Source of the DNA: Chondrosia reniformis
Lineage: Eukaryota > Porifera > Demospongiae > Chondrillida > Chondrillidae
NCBI GenBank assembly: GCA_947172415.1
Contig: OX359190.1
Coordinates: 1,178,001-1,242,000 of the forward strand
Direction: 5' to 3'
DNA: 64,000 nucleotides
Every line of letters begins with the position of its first letter. Positions within the stretch are counted from its first letter, which is position 1. Under the pieces are notes generated by a model. The model did not search any database and was not told where the DNA came from. It was given only the letters and a program-made list of their open reading frames with translations. A program made the position numbers and the translations under genes. Positions 51,046 through 63,761 of this stretch are shown piece after piece.

Positions 51046-51215
51046 TTCATGGAAATAATCACTGGGAGATATACGTATACCTGACCAGCCAAGGAGGACT
51101 TAGTGTAAATTAACTCCCTTTTCGTAGTATAAATCGTCATAAAACTCAAGTTTACCACTGTGCTATAAGTCCTTTTCGGAGAATACCACTCCTCATCAGT
51201 AGCACTGGGTAGCAA
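51046..51215 (-). mobile_element. Relative of the hammerhead TIR element
   Basis: AAATAATCACTGGGAGATAT, CCAGCCAAGGAGGACTTAG and TTAACTCCCTTTTCG match the 41757-42044 family. The right side holds a second hammerhead on the minus strand. A matching right terminal repeat was not found, so the boundary is approximate. Confidence 0.65.
51160..51205 (-). ncRNA. Second type I hammerhead ribozyme candidate
   Basis: On the minus strand: stem I GTGCTA (51205-51200) pairs perfectly with TAGCAC (51165-51160). Then CTGATGA, stem II GGAG with loop TGGTATT and CTCC, GAAA, a short stem III AAG/CTT with only a 2-nt loop, and A as residue 17 (triplet UUA, allowed but usually slow). Core bases are complete and stems I and II are perfect; the tight stem III is the weak point. 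Confidence 0.72.
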
Positions 51216-52774
51216 TTCTTTAGAGTAACCGAGCTACCAATTCTTTATCTCTTGACAAAGGATTGGCTGAAATACATTTAAAAACGTCAAACCTAAAACT
51301 CAGAAAACTCTATAACAGACATCAATATTATTATGTAGGCAAAATAATATGAACAATGGTTAATAATTTCCTTGTTCATAACTCCCTTTTCATTGTTCAG
51401 TTGTTTAGACGTGCATAGTGGGAGACAGATAAGGCTAGGTTCTAAATGGAGCTGAAATATTTAATTTTAGTACTTGGTAGCTACGAGAATCAGTTGTCAT
51501 TCTCTTTATGACATGTAATTAATGCCTTCTAATATTCCCCTACAAAGTGATCAAAGACTCTTTCACTAATTCATGAATTTCCTCACTTTGCATTGTTCCC
51601 TCAAATAAAAAAGAGATTAGGAAATTGAGAAAATGTATCTAGTTACGTATATGGTGGATAAATCTGTATTTGCTTCTATGATCACTAGTTGATGGTATAG
51701 TGAATGTGTGTGTTACTAGAAGGTTTATAGCACATGAACATGTACAACACCATTTTACTGTAGACAAGCTCTCATTACAGTAAGAGGCAAACTGCCAACT
51801 TTTAATAGCCAACAAAAAGTGAACTGCGTACGTATTAGGTTGCCTCCTCCAATTTTTACTATGTACATATTCCATTTTGCCCCCACTCCACCCACCTTAC
51901 GATATTTTCTTATAGAAGCTCTGAGCCATAAATAATTTAACACACCATTTTTCTTACATGCTACATCTACTTTATATTAAAAGCCTGTGGTAGAGTGATC
52001 ACCTCTTTCTCTCTTTACCTGTTACATCCTTCAATGTCATGACACCACTTCATTCTACAATGAGCTCATTCTTGTGTATTACTTCATTACCTGGTGTTGC
52101 ATGTTTCCTCTGACCAGTCTCTGTTGCCATGACATCACTCACTTCCTGTCTCCTGCCCTCCGGTCCCCCACTGCTGGACCCACTTCCTTACTATTGACCC
52201 TAGGCAACCTTGAGGGGTTGAATATTATATTTTTTGGGTAAAATTTATCTGTAATCTAAGGTATGTATGTATAATATGTACGTAGGTATTATAAAAATAA
52301 GTTCTAAAGGAACTAGTATAGGCGTATGTAGCAGTAAGGCATAGCACCAGTAGTATATAGACTTAATGGGTGGTACTATATGCTTATGTAACTTGTTCAG
52401 CCTACCAAGGCAAGATACTTCTGTATCTACTTTTTAAAGTTTGGAGGAGTATTATTGATAAGATTCCTTGTAGAGTATCTACACAAACAGTAACCTATAG
52501 AGAGATAGATCTATAGTACACAGATAATCTGTGACTGCTTATGGTAACACATTTGTATGCATGATATTTGCTGTAAGTACGTGAGAAAGTAGACAAATGT
52601 TCTGGTTATCTGTCTGAGGCTACTATGAATATCATTAAAATGTAATAAGGAACTAGCCTGATGTTTACTTTGAGTGTGTATTTAGTCAGTTGGGAGTTTT
52701 ACTACTGATTAGGTATTTTTACACAGGTTTAAAACTGCATGATACATACGTACATATAAACACTGTTTTTTCTC
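51216..52774. other. Intergenic sequence, no gene seen
   Basis: AT-rich. A piece of the dispersed HHR-repeat (CACCATTTTTCTTACATGCTAC) lies at about 51943-51985. Nothing else is recognised. Confidence 0.4.
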
Positions 52775-53705
52775 CTTTCCCTCTCTTCACGGCTGCCTCT
52801 CTTCATGGCTGCCTTCCTTTCCCTCTCTTCACGGCTGCCTTCCTTTCCCTCTCTTCACGGCTGCCTTCCTTTCCCTCTCTTCACGGCTGCCTTCCTTTCC
52901 CTCTCTTCATGGCTGCCTTCCTTTCCCTCTCTTCACGGCTGCCTTCCTTTCCCCTTCTCTTCACGGCTGCCTTCCTTTCCCCTTTTCTTCACGGCTGCCT
53001 TCCTTTCCCCTTCTCTTCATGGCTGCCTTCCTTTCCCTCTCTTCATGGCTGCCTTCCTTTCCCCTTCTCTTCACGGCTGCCTTCCTTTCCCCTTCTCTTC
53101 ACGGCTGCCTTCCTTTCCCCTTTTCTTCACGGCTGCCTTCCTTTCCCCTTCTCTTCACGGCTGCCTTCCTTTCCCCTTTTCTTCACGGCTGCCTTCCTTT
53201 CCCTCTCTTCATGGCTGCCTTCCTTTCCCTCTCTTCACGGCTGCCTTCCTTTTCCTCTCTTCACGGCTGCCTTCCTTTCCCCTTCTCTTCACGGCTGCCT
53301 TCCTTTCCCTCTCTTCATGGCTGCCTTCCTTTCCACTTCTCTTCACGGCTGCCTTCCTTTCCCCTTTTCTTCACGGCTGCCTTCCTTTCCCTCTCTTCAT
53401 GGCTGCCTTCCTTTCCTTTTCTTCACAGCTGCCTTCCTTTCCCTCTCTTCACGGCTGCCTTCCTTTCCCCTTCTCTTCATGGCTGCCTTCCTTTCCTTTT
53501 CTTCACAGCTGCCTTCCTTTCCCTCTCTTCACGGCTGCCTTCCTTTTCCTCTCTTCACGGCTGCCTTCCTTTCCCTCTCTTCATGGCTGCCTTCCTTTCC
53601 CTCTCTTTACGGCTGCCTTCCTTTCCCTCTCTTCATGGCTGCCTTTCTTTCCCTCTCTTCACGGTTACCTTCCTTTCCCTCTCTTCACGGCTACCTTCCT
53701 TTCCC
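52775..53705. repeat. 25-bp pyrimidine-rich minisatellite, ~37 units
   Basis: Unit TTCCCTCTCTTCACGGCTGC plus CTTCC with 26-bp variants (CCCCTTCTC, CCCCTTTTC). Purine-poor on the plus strand. ACGG alternates with ATGG among units, as expected from CpG deamination. All three forward frames stay open for 280-350 codons because the unit lacks stops; these are not genes. It lies in the presumed 5' intron of the sema-like gene. Confidence 0.95.
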
Positions 53706-53926
53706 TATATTTTACCTACGTATATATGCCATATTATAATACGTATTTACCACTATACGTACGTATGTACGTACAGTACCTATATACATATTCACCTACC
53801 TACGTACCTACCTACCTATATACGTATATGTGACTTCTGTAATTATACATGCTAGTAGATGTAATATAACCTGGTCTTGAGAGTAATTTATTAATCACCC
53901 ATTTCCCTATTTGTTTGCAGGTCTGA

Positions 53927-56900
53927 ATGATGAAGATGTTACTCTGCATAGTCATCGCACTCTCTGTCCTGCAACTCTCCCACCTGACTGCTTCAGCTTA
54001 CCACTTTAGACCTCTCCCAAAAGCTGGTGAGCTAATGCCTCTGCACATAAATATTTACATACCAGAGATGTATATGTTGTCAACCCCTTGGGATAATGCA
54101 AATGCGTCATTTTGATTTTTAAGCTTCAGTCATTTAAACTGTGAATACAGTTAATGTACGTACGGACGTAGGTACACGTATATGTTACATTGTCCATCAG
54201 TGTATATGTGCATATAGATCAACTGCAACAAATTGATGTGCTTAAAAATGCTCTTAAAATGTCCATTACAATTCGCTTAACACCATCTTACGTACATTCT
54301 ATTTCCTCATGATTTTGTGGTTTAAGACCTCCAGGTTGAAACATTCAATTGCTGAAAAAGGGGTAATGGCACATATAAGGATGGATCGAAATTATTACGC
54401 AATAATGTATCCTCTGGGGTTAGAGTGTGGGTGTGGCTAGGGTTAGGGATAGGATAGGTTTATACTATATTATTGCATAATACTTTCGATCCATCCTTAT
54501 ATGTGCCAGGAGGGTTATTTATACTTATACTATGCATACATACACACACTAAAATTAGTACTACTATTAGGACACATGAAAAATAGGACACATGCATGAT
54601 TTGGATAGTGTATCTATACTTTACATATTTTCCATAGTATCTGGAGATTTTCCCTGTGATAACTAAGTCTTATCATGTACCCACACCATGATAAGTGTGT
54701 ATTGAGTAGGTGTACATAGATAGATATCAGTTGTATCAGTTTAGTATAACAATACTAGTTTGTTGTGGATAACATGTGTATATATATATATAAGTGTGTA
54801 TATAATAATAATAATGATGATTTATTTAAGTGGCACATGCAAAATAAAAGCACTAGGCCACAAACTGGGCCTATGAGTCACTACATTAAAGGTTTAAAAG
54901 TTTTATATGCTAAAATTGTACAACCAGAAACGAGACCTATATGATACTGCAATAATACTTTAGATTGTTGATATAAATCTTTCTGTTGATCTTTGACTCT
55001 TGTGTTTGTATACATGCTTGCATTCCCTAATCTCCAGTCCTCTCCGTATACACACACTGAAGTGAAACAATGTTGCTGGTTTATCATTGTGAACATGTCA
55101 CATTTTTGTTGCATAATTCTCCTCCTGACACTCTTGTTGTTCACAGAACTGCATGTTTTGTTTCGAATCCCATTTCCTTGCTCTCAAGCTCTCAAGTGCA
55201 AATGACTAAACGGGTGTGGTTGACTAATATAATAGATTGTGTAAGCTGACCTTTCGGGCCACGCCCACTACCATTGTTATCTTTAAAGGTCAAAGAACAT
55301 CACAGTTATATCATTGTACAATACTTGGCCCCTAGTGGATTGGAGAAGGAAAGACAATAATTGGTATGACATCTGTATCCTCATCTGGGGTTGGTAGACT
55401 TGTCTTTAGCAATAAGTCTAAATGTACAGTGTGTTAATGGCTCATATGTTAGGTATGTGTTTTGAGATGTGGTATACATTTGTATTGTAACACCATCTTT
55501 ATTTTCTCATGAAAGAATAACTACTTCTTTTAGTGCCTCTGATTTAAGAAACATGTCAACTTTACAGAACTAAGTGTTCTATATTATGTACATGTGTATT
55601 CTGTATATGTACGTATGTATGTACATAATGCAAGAGTTGAGTACATAATTGGATATATACACTTGTGCACATTTCAAGGGTTGCTAAGCTACCCATAATT
55701 CCTTTTAAGGTCATTAAACTGTTTTGGCTTCCCTCAATGCTAGTGGAAGTCAGTCAGAACAGCAATTATTTGTAATCTGATATCTCTGTTCTGGTTTGGA
55801 TGGGTTGTCAGGTGTTCCCCAGTTGAGCTTAAGGGACACTAGTGTACTATGAATGAGACCAACAGGGGATAATTGACAATTAGAGAATCCTTTTGATATG
55901 CATTACTTAAATTGAGTCTAAGATATCCCAGTCAGCCATTAATCTCCTTCAAAGATTAAATTATGATTATCTTGTAAGAATTTGAGCTACACTTGCTGAG
56001 TTTGTGGTGAGCTTGCTAATGATCCTTTAAATTGGAATAGAGACTTCACTTTAAGTACTTCTCACCAGAAGCATATCAAAGTATACAATGTGATAATGAT
56101 ATCAGTACTGAACTCAACCTATACCTGTTTACTTTTCTGTATGTTCCTCACTCTTTGTTGAAAAAACTTTAAAATGATGTGAGATACTTTTGAAGGAATA
56201 TCTTGTTTACAGCCATGTAATGCTGTAAACACTAATAATGCATTAGTGTTAACTTAATAGTTTCAGAGTGCCTCATTTGTTTAACCAATTTGGTTAACCC
56301 CAAATCTTTCAGCACCTAATGATCTATTCACATGGTGGAGTGACCATCTACTGTATACTGTATAGCGGGAAAATTTGGTGAGGACATAAATTTGGCAATT
56401 TGGTGAGTAGTTTGAAGCTTGCCAAATTTAATTCTTTGCCAAATTCACAAATGCAGCTATCTATTTTGAATGAAACATATCGCAATCCTCTAAATATAAA
56501 ACTCGCCAAATGTTGAGACATGAGGTATGGTCAGACGTGAGGGATAACCATTTGTGTACATACGTATTTAGTAAAATATTTGTGTATGTAAAGGCATTTC
56601 ATTGCTGTCCATAAGTGTATATCAGTATAGTCCATGAACTGCTAATACACCATTTTCCCTACATGCTAACCCTACTCTGTGAGAAAGCCTATAGGGGAAC
56701 TAAACATACGTATGTACACCATATAACTATAATCTAATAGAGAACTAAGAGAGTTTTGGGTTTAGATCTAGTGAGATGGATTGGACACATGTTGGCTGCT
56801 AACCTCTTGTGGTACAGTGTTGCTCATATTTACTGAAAGGCTACAGCACACATGTGTACATATACGTATATACCAGGTATACCAGGTACACCAGGTACAT

Positions 56901-59900
56901 ATATATATATACCAACTAACTGTGTGTGTATGCCCGTCCTAATGTGGACTGTATACTAGAACAGACTTTGTCCAATTAGAAACCTAATTAACTGAAAATG
57001 GTGTGATTTTCAATGTTTTCTCTGTTGATTCTAACTCTGTCATATGATCATCATTATATAGTGTTCACCTGTAGTATATACATGAGAGCTGTAGTATATG
57101 GTAGTATAGTCCTATGAGGTAAGATCATTTAGTGCTAACCTTCTAACTGATTCCACCCTTATGTGTATTCCTACTAACTCCTATTGTCTAATATGGGCTG
57201 AAGATGTAGATAGTTTTCACAAACCAAACCATATCATCAGACTTTGGTCTCTGGCTGTTACCAGTGCTGCACCTTGCTGCTGCCAGTTGAAAGGTGTTTG
57301 TGGAGGAAGAACATTGTTTGACCTTATCTTGCTACTGCTAAGGTGTCCGTTGGTGTAGTGAGCTCAGTAGCACTTGATGTACAATCAGTAGCTATTACAA
57401 CTACCACTTCACAGTCCTCACACAGATAGTACTGCCATTGTCTTGGGGTGCAAGTGGGAGATGGTAGTCTGTGTTGTCTGTTCTATTGTGAAGTGGACTT
57501 TGGTAACAGTATATTGTATTGCGGTCGGTCAGTGTATGTAGACATACCCTCTGAAGTAAAGTATAATGGAGGAAGAAAGTTGATATTGAAAGTGTATCCT
57601 CATGCAAAGCTCTATATTGGTTTTCCCAAAGTAGTAGTATGTCTGGGAAATAGAGTGACTCTATATTCCTTGACCTTGTATTGGCCAACCAGATCATGTC
57701 TTTAGGAAATGGCGTCGGATTCATATGAATAATCTAAAACCTTATCTAAAACCTTATGCCAATTTTATATTCTTTATATATACTGCAACCATCTTGTCTG
57801 TGCATATAAATAGTACATAACAGCAGGTGTGTTCAATAGGCACGTAGGTAGTAAAGAGAGCATCGATCGAATCACAATTCCTGATTTCATTATCACTTCA
57901 AGTTCCAAAGTGCACATTGCAATTAGCAGTCACTGACATTTCCCTTAAAGTCATGGAATGTGTATCAGAACTGCATAGATATGTTGTATACTATTTCCTA
58001 GTAACAAGTGGTAATGGAGCCAATGTGTTGATACTGAGTGTTTGATGTCTGAAAGGCTTCACTCTAATTAGTCTAACCTTGGCATCACCAAATCTTTAAA
58101 AACAATAAACATCTACATTTTATAGTTATATACATACACTGTTGGTAATAAAGATTCCAAATTTCTCATTATATGAGATATATTGGCTCTTAAATAAATA
58201 ATTGAAAGGGCTACTGTGATATCAGAAATATAAGTTTGTAGTATATAGCTAGAAGAAATCATTCTATTGTGCCAAATGTTTCTTCTTTGAATACATATAT
58301 TTTGAGTACCTAATAAACATGAGCTTCTTACTACATAAGTTTCCCTATAGGTTTAGTTCCCTATAGGCCTTTACTCTAAACTGTAGATTTACATGTACTA
58401 AGAAGGTATTTTGATTATTCATAAGCTATTTTGGAAACCCAACCTCTAATGGTAAGCATTTGGTTCACTTCTCAGATGCACATGATTAGTGCATGTTCAC
58501 ATCCTTTTTCACATTTCTAAAACCTCAAAAGGCTTCCAAGTTCACTCTGGAAATGTGTGACATGTAGACTATCATTTTTCTAAGGAAATGTAACAGATAT
58601 ACCTAATCCAATGTAGTGTAGTGCTAGGTGCTCCTATTGTTATGGTACCTGATGGCTTCAGGTAATGAAGGAAACAATTGTGGTTTCTGTTTATCCACTA
58701 ATCGAGGATGCTGTCATTTGCTGTCATTCTTTGGCACAATCAAACCCAATGTGCAGTGGTACCTGTCACCTCTCCAGGCAGTCTGAACCACCTCATTGTG
58801 TGCAGTGGTACCTGTCACCTCTCCAGGCAGTCTGAACCACCTCATTGTGTGCAGTGGTACCTGTCACCTCTCCAGGCAGTCTGAACCACCTCATTGTGTG
58901 CAGTGGTACCTGTCACTTCTCTAGGATCTGTATTGTGATAACATTTTATGATGTACCAGTATGTCTGTTCAATGTAGTTTTGTGTATTATTTGTTTAACA
59001 TTTATTCCCATTCTCTTCCTATTTAGATATGTTTGCTGTAGATGCTAGGACCAACACTGTCATAGTAGGAGGAAGGTCAGAACTACTCCATTTCGTATAT
59101 ACGTACATACATTATATACGTATGTGTGTTTATTTTTACATTAGATTACATTACATTACTATAGTATATTGTAACTTGCACTGTATAAACAAACATGCAT
59201 GTATACCTATGTATATGAAATGGGATTTGATTGCACAATACCAGTGCAAAGGCTATGATATCATATAGTTAAGACCTTGGTCATTTGCTGGTATGATGTA
59301 ATATTTTGATAATCTACATGATACTCATATGTGGCAATTAGGTCCTTCTGTCAAAAGCCAGGGTTAAATAGGTTTGATGTGGTCAGTGTCAATCATGTTA
59401 GGATTGCCAGGGTTAAATAGGTTTGATGTGGTGATCTCATCATTTGAGCTGTGTCTTATTACCTGCCTCTTTGTCTGCTGAATGTCCACACTGGAAGGGG
59501 AGTGGTGATCTGTGGGCTATCTGCCCACTACATTGTGTTGGCGACAAGACAAGTTATTCCAGTTAGCTGTATCTTATTCCTGAGGTTATCTCAGTCACGT
59601 CTTACTATGCTATATATGGTATGCATCACCATGGCAACAGATTGGGCTGGATCTGGTGCACTCCAAATAGATTGCACCTCCGAGGCTTGTAAGATTTCAC
59701 TGTGTACTGGTAGACTGGCAGTACACTGACTGATATATGATAAACACACATATGGATCTTTCTGAACACCTCTACATGTGTACCCTATATCCTATACTGA
59801 CCATATGTAGACCTCATTATCTGAACACCTCTACATGTGTACCCTATATCCTATACTGACCATATGTAGACCTCATTATCTGAACACCTCTACATGTGTA

Positions 59901-62900
59901 ACCTATATCCTATACTGACCATATGTAGACCTCATTATCTGAACACCTCTACATGTGTACCCTATATCCTATACTGACCATATGTAGACCTCATTATCTG
60001 AACACCTCTACATTAGTTGTACCTATAACATTATACATTATTTTCGTACTGTATGATTTCTCATTCAGTAACACACTAACTGAACAGATTACGTATCTTT
60101 CGGATGTTTTGACCCCTGGATCTTTATTAGCACTTACGTATCTACTGTACGTACGTATATATGTATATATGAAAAATCTAATATACCATTTTCCTACATG
60201 CTATAATGCCTATTCTGTAAAAGAGCCTATAGGGGAACTAAACCTGAAGAGAGCTTTGGATGAAGATACAGGAGTCTTTTCCCTTCTTTCATCTTCTTCT
60301 CCACTGGGTCAGACAGCCGTTTCTGGGAATTCCACCCTTCATCAGTGATCCTGGGAGTCTTTGTCTTTTTCTTTATCTTGATCTTCTGTGAATCCTTGGC
60401 ATTCATGCATATCATTCATATCATTTTCCCTGCAGAAGGGGAAATAATTTAATCCTTTGTATACTTTAATTGACACATTTACCAACCTTTACAACACCAA
60501 GTTTTTCCATGTTTCTATACAGTGTAATATATAAGGGTTTCAGTTTAATAACAGAACTGTTCATTCTTGGACTTTGTACAAATCTGTCTCTAAACACTTG
60601 ATTTCTGTTGTCATGGCAACTACACATACCAATTTAGAGTCAATTTAGAGACCTTGAATAATGAACATTGACTATCAACCAAGTGCTTGGTTGAATAAAA
60701 GCATTCTTAATCACTCAACCTTGGGACATTGTGTTTGAACTGCACAGTGGAGCTTCCTTGAGGACAAAATGCAGTCTTACTTAGTCAGTATTACTGTTGT
60801 ATCGTTATTGAAAAACCTCTTACCACATCTTCCTTCTTCACATGTTGACCACTGGTACAGTGCACATTGAGAGCTTGTGTTACTCCATACCCTATTACAA
60901 TAACACCCTAGCCAACCTTTTGCGGCTCCAAGGGGGGTTTGTTATCAAACAGTTCAACTGTATACATATATATAAATGAAAATCTAAGATACCATTTTCC
61001 TACATGCTATATGCCTATTCTGTAAAAAGAGCCTATAGGGGAACTAAACCTGAAGAGAGCTTTAGATGAAGATACAGGAGTCTTTTCTTCCTTCTTTTCC
61101 TTTCTTTCATCTTCTTCTCCACTGGGTCAGACAGCTGTTTCTGGGAATTCCACCCTTCATCAGTGATCCTGGGAGTCTTTATCTTTTTATCTTGATCTTC
61201 TGTGAATCCTATATCCCGTATGTATGTGATGGTAAGGGAGGGTGAGGGATGATGGGGGATGGTATACCAGTTGGTTGAGAAGTGTACCAGTTGGTTGAGA
61301 AGTGTACCAGTTGGTTGAGAAGTGTACCAGTTGGTTGAGAAGTGTACCAGTTGGTTGAGAAGTGTACCAGTTGGTTGAGAAGTGTACCAGTTGGTTGGTT
61401 TCATTCCACACATAGCTAACCTGTGAGACCTTGGGACAACAACTTGGAGACAGTGTCGAGCTGGAATGTGACATACTCTAATAACAGCAATCACTGTCAT
61501 TTTTCTCACCTGTGAACAAAGTAATTTTATTTGACTACAAGAACTTTAGCTAATGGAATCAATTTCTTGTCTTGGAGTATCTTGAAGGACTTGACTCTGT
61601 TGAAGTGTAGCTAATTTAAGATAGGGCAAATTTCATCAAAGATTGGTTAATCTACAAAACAGGATGTAGAGATGCTATTAATAAATGGAATTAGATAATA
61701 TAGATACATAGATGGATAATTGGAGATAATAGATAGTTTAAATATGACCCATCAATATTTGTTATATACGTAGAAAGTAGATCATCCATCAACATACGTA
61801 CAGTACATATCACTGAGTTTAGTTCCCATAGGCCTTTAATTTAACTCCATGTATGTAAATATAGAAAATATGGTGTACTATTACTCATATACATTATTAG
61901 GTTTCAAAATTGACTAGATGCAACCCATCACTGCATGACAAGTGATAATCAAACCACAAGTACTTATAATCAACCTCATATGAAGAGAAAAAAAAAGAAA
62001 AGGAACATTATTGCACTAAACAATGAAGTCCTGCCTGTGGGACTGAAGTCCTATTAAATAAGAACCTTTAATTAAATAGTTTTCCTTAGTGGTTGATATA
62101 TTCAATAAGTGAAATAGGCCCACAGACTTTTCAGTGACCTAATTTAGTTTCATGATATCAAAGTGGCACCCTTACAATTTGAAGGGTGACTGGTCTAATG
62201 TTTGAAATTCTTCACTTACACTGAGTAAATATATTGGTTGTCATGTCAGTGTAGAATTTGTTATTATGTCGGCATATTACTTTATCAAGGCGAGTAGTCA
62301 TGAGCTCCCTCCCCCTTCCACTAACATTTCATTTTTGTGGGCAACAAGTACAAATATTGTATCTACTGTATAATCCATATCACTCTAACCATAGTATTTA
62401 TACAGGTTTATGTGCATGTGTACGAATTGTATATACGTATACATTACTTTATATGACATATTCAATATGTATATGTGATTAGTGCAGACTTCTTTGCATG
62501 TGTACATAACGACTAAGGTTTGTCACTCAAATACAAAACTGTTATTCCTAAATTGTGCAAAATAGATATAAATGAAGTGCTCCATTTAGTAAAATTAACT
62601 TTAATCACTTCCAAAGTGGTTGGATTTCAGTACTAAGGCTAGTATAATAGAGGTTTAATAATAAGAACTTATATGCACTCTTTCCTCAGATAGTGCAAAG
62701 GTTGATCTGTATTGAATAATTGAGGATCTAAAACTATACTACTTTAGTTTGCACTGTAATTAATATAAATGTATATAAGTATTTACTTTAATATGTATTT
62801 GTGTACATACATATGTGTAGGTATACAATTGTATTTCTGCAGATACAAACTGGTGGAGTATTCCTCGGATTTGTCACAAATAATTCAAGTGAGTTTCCTT

Positions 62901-63761
62901 TTACTTTACATTTATTTGCATTTTATTATGTACATATATATACTGTGAATGTACGAGTATTGTCATGGCAACTGATAACTATGACAACGACTAGGCTAAG
63001 CTGGTATTTAAAAGGAAGTGGTTGGAATGTTCATGTATTGCACAGTACCAGAAGTCTCCTCAGTGACAATTGGAACCTATTACGACCAATCATAGGAATT
63101 TGACTTTGTTTCTCCATTAGAGGGTTTCAGGGAAAAAAGGCAAAAATTCTCTTTAAGATCTTGGGGGAAGTAAATTTTCCCAAATCATTTCCATTCCTTG
63201 AATACAGAATGTTAAATTATTTATCTTTAAGCCTCACACATCCACCCTGAAGACATTCTGTTAGATTTGTCCACATGCGTATGTACGTACATGTCCATGT
63301 TCTTCCATTTGCTATTCTGGTCCTTTTGTCTTTTCTACTTTCTTGTTTGTTGAGAGTTGAAGGTTGATCTGACTCTCTTTGTCATTGTTATTCCAGCAGC
63401 ACCTCCTCCCTCTGCACATAACAGAACTGACACCATTAGAGTACATTCTCCTGTGTTGTTAAAATAAGTGTAGAACTAAGGATTTGAAATCACCATGTTT
63501 CATGTGATCCTACGCATTCTAGTGACCACCTCTCTAGTGTGAACACCTCTCTAGTGTGACCACCTCTCTAATGTGACCACCTCTCTAGTGTGACCACCTC
63601 TCTAATGTGACCACCTCTCCATAGTGGCCACTTGTGAATAGTCTATCTTCTCTCAGTCTGTAGATTTACCAAACAATTTCACAGATACAGATAATAGAAA
63701 TTTTCACTTTTCCGATCAAATTGAAGAATGTAAGAAGAGTTTACGTTCTCAACCAGAGCTC
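53927..63761 (+). CDS. Sema-domain (semaphorin/plexin-like) protein, first four coding exons; gene continues past the window
   Basis: Exons 53927-54026, 59027-59075, 62843-62888 and 63657-63761. The first exon follows an acceptor (TTTGTTTGCAG at 53920), so a 5' UTR exon lies upstream. Phases fit at every join and all introns are GT-AG. The product begins with a clear signal peptide (MMKMLLCIVIALSVLQLSHL, then TASA before YHFRPLP). It continues with MFAVDARTNTVIVGGR, then YKLVEYSSDLSQIIQ, the typical first strands of a sema domain (a D.RT..V.VGG..KL..LSSDL pattern), and then a segment with FSDQIEECKKSLRSQPEL, resembling the E-C-x-N region. About 100 residues are visible. Semaphorin and plexin cannot be told apart without the downstream domains. 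Small exons were joined by eye, so one may be missed. Confidence 0.55.
54368..54507. mobile_element. 140-bp MITE-like hairpin element
   Basis: Termini GGCACATATAAGGATGGATC plus GAAA and the reverse complement at the right end, with the inverted repeat extending to about 39 bp. The interior is G-rich (GGTGTGGCTAGGGTTAGGGA). In intron 1 of the sema-like gene. Confidence 0.83.
54508..58320. other. Intron of the sema-like gene, mostly unassigned
   Basis: No further exon recognised. Holds a partial dispersed HHR-repeat at about 56635-56705 and a GCCAAATT/AATTTGGC-rich inverted-repeat stretch at about 56365-56520. A diverged HHR-repeat piece may lie near 57560-57620. Confidence 0.4.
58322..58415 (+). 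mobile_element. Dispersed HHR-repeat fragment
   Basis: GGTTTAGTTCCCTATAGGCC and the following TTTACTCTAAACTGTAGAT match the downstream half of the family; no hammerhead part. Confidence 0.65.
58748..58920. repeat. 49-bp minisatellite
   Basis: Three and a half copies of GTGCAGTGGTACCTGTCACC plus TCTCCAGGCAGTCTGAACC and ACCTCATTGT, shortly before exon 2 of the sema-like gene. Confidence 0.93.
59340..59430. repeat. Short direct repeat
   Basis: GCCAGGGTTAAATAGGTTTG plus ATGTGGT occurs twice, about 50 bp apart. Confidence 0.8.
59762..60015. repeat. 59-bp minisatellite
   Basis: Four and a half copies of CTGAACACCTCTACATGTGT plus ACCCTATATCCTATACTGACC and ATATGTAGACCTCATTAT. Confidence 0.95.
60168..60405 (-). 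mobile_element. Dispersed HHR-repeat, copy j (full length)
   Basis: Minus strand has CTGATGAAGGGTGGAATTCC, CAGAAACGGCTGTC and TGACCCAGTGG. One base of stem III differs from copy k. Upstream end GGATTCACAGAAGATC is intact. Confidence 0.85.
60975..61210 (-). mobile_element. Dispersed HHR-repeat, copy k (full length, best hammerhead)
   Basis: Minus strand holds the most complete version: stem I GGATCA/TGACCC (one A.C mismatch), CTGATGA, GGG/CCC stem flanked by A.A, GAAA, the self-complementary ACAGCTGT, then C17. Ends GGATTCACAGAAGATC and TTTTCATTTATA. Confidence 0.85.
61262..61400. repeat. 20-bp minisatellite
   Basis: Seven nearly perfect copies of GTACCAGTTGGTTGAGAAGT. Confidence 0.95.
61401..62842. 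other. Intron of the sema-like gene
   Basis: No exon recognised. A fragment of the dispersed HHR-repeat lies at about 61808-61890 (GAGTTTAGTTCCCATAGGCC). GATAGGGCAAATTTCATC at about 61622 is a short match to the satellite core. Confidence 0.4.
63528..63625. repeat. 15/30-bp minisatellite near exon 4 of the sema-like gene
   Basis: About six copies of TGTGACCACCTCTCTAG, immediately upstream of the 63657 exon. Confidence 0.9.

Noticed and set aside
52690-53855. Three overlapping long plus-strand open frames (up to 349 codons)
   Set aside because: They are translations of the 25-bp minisatellite in three frames; no family resemblance and no splice logic.
54300-54356. AAGACCTCCAGGTTGAAACATT as another hammerhead core
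   Set aside because: Lacks the CTGATGA strand and the stem I partner; only a decayed echo of the 40197-type core.
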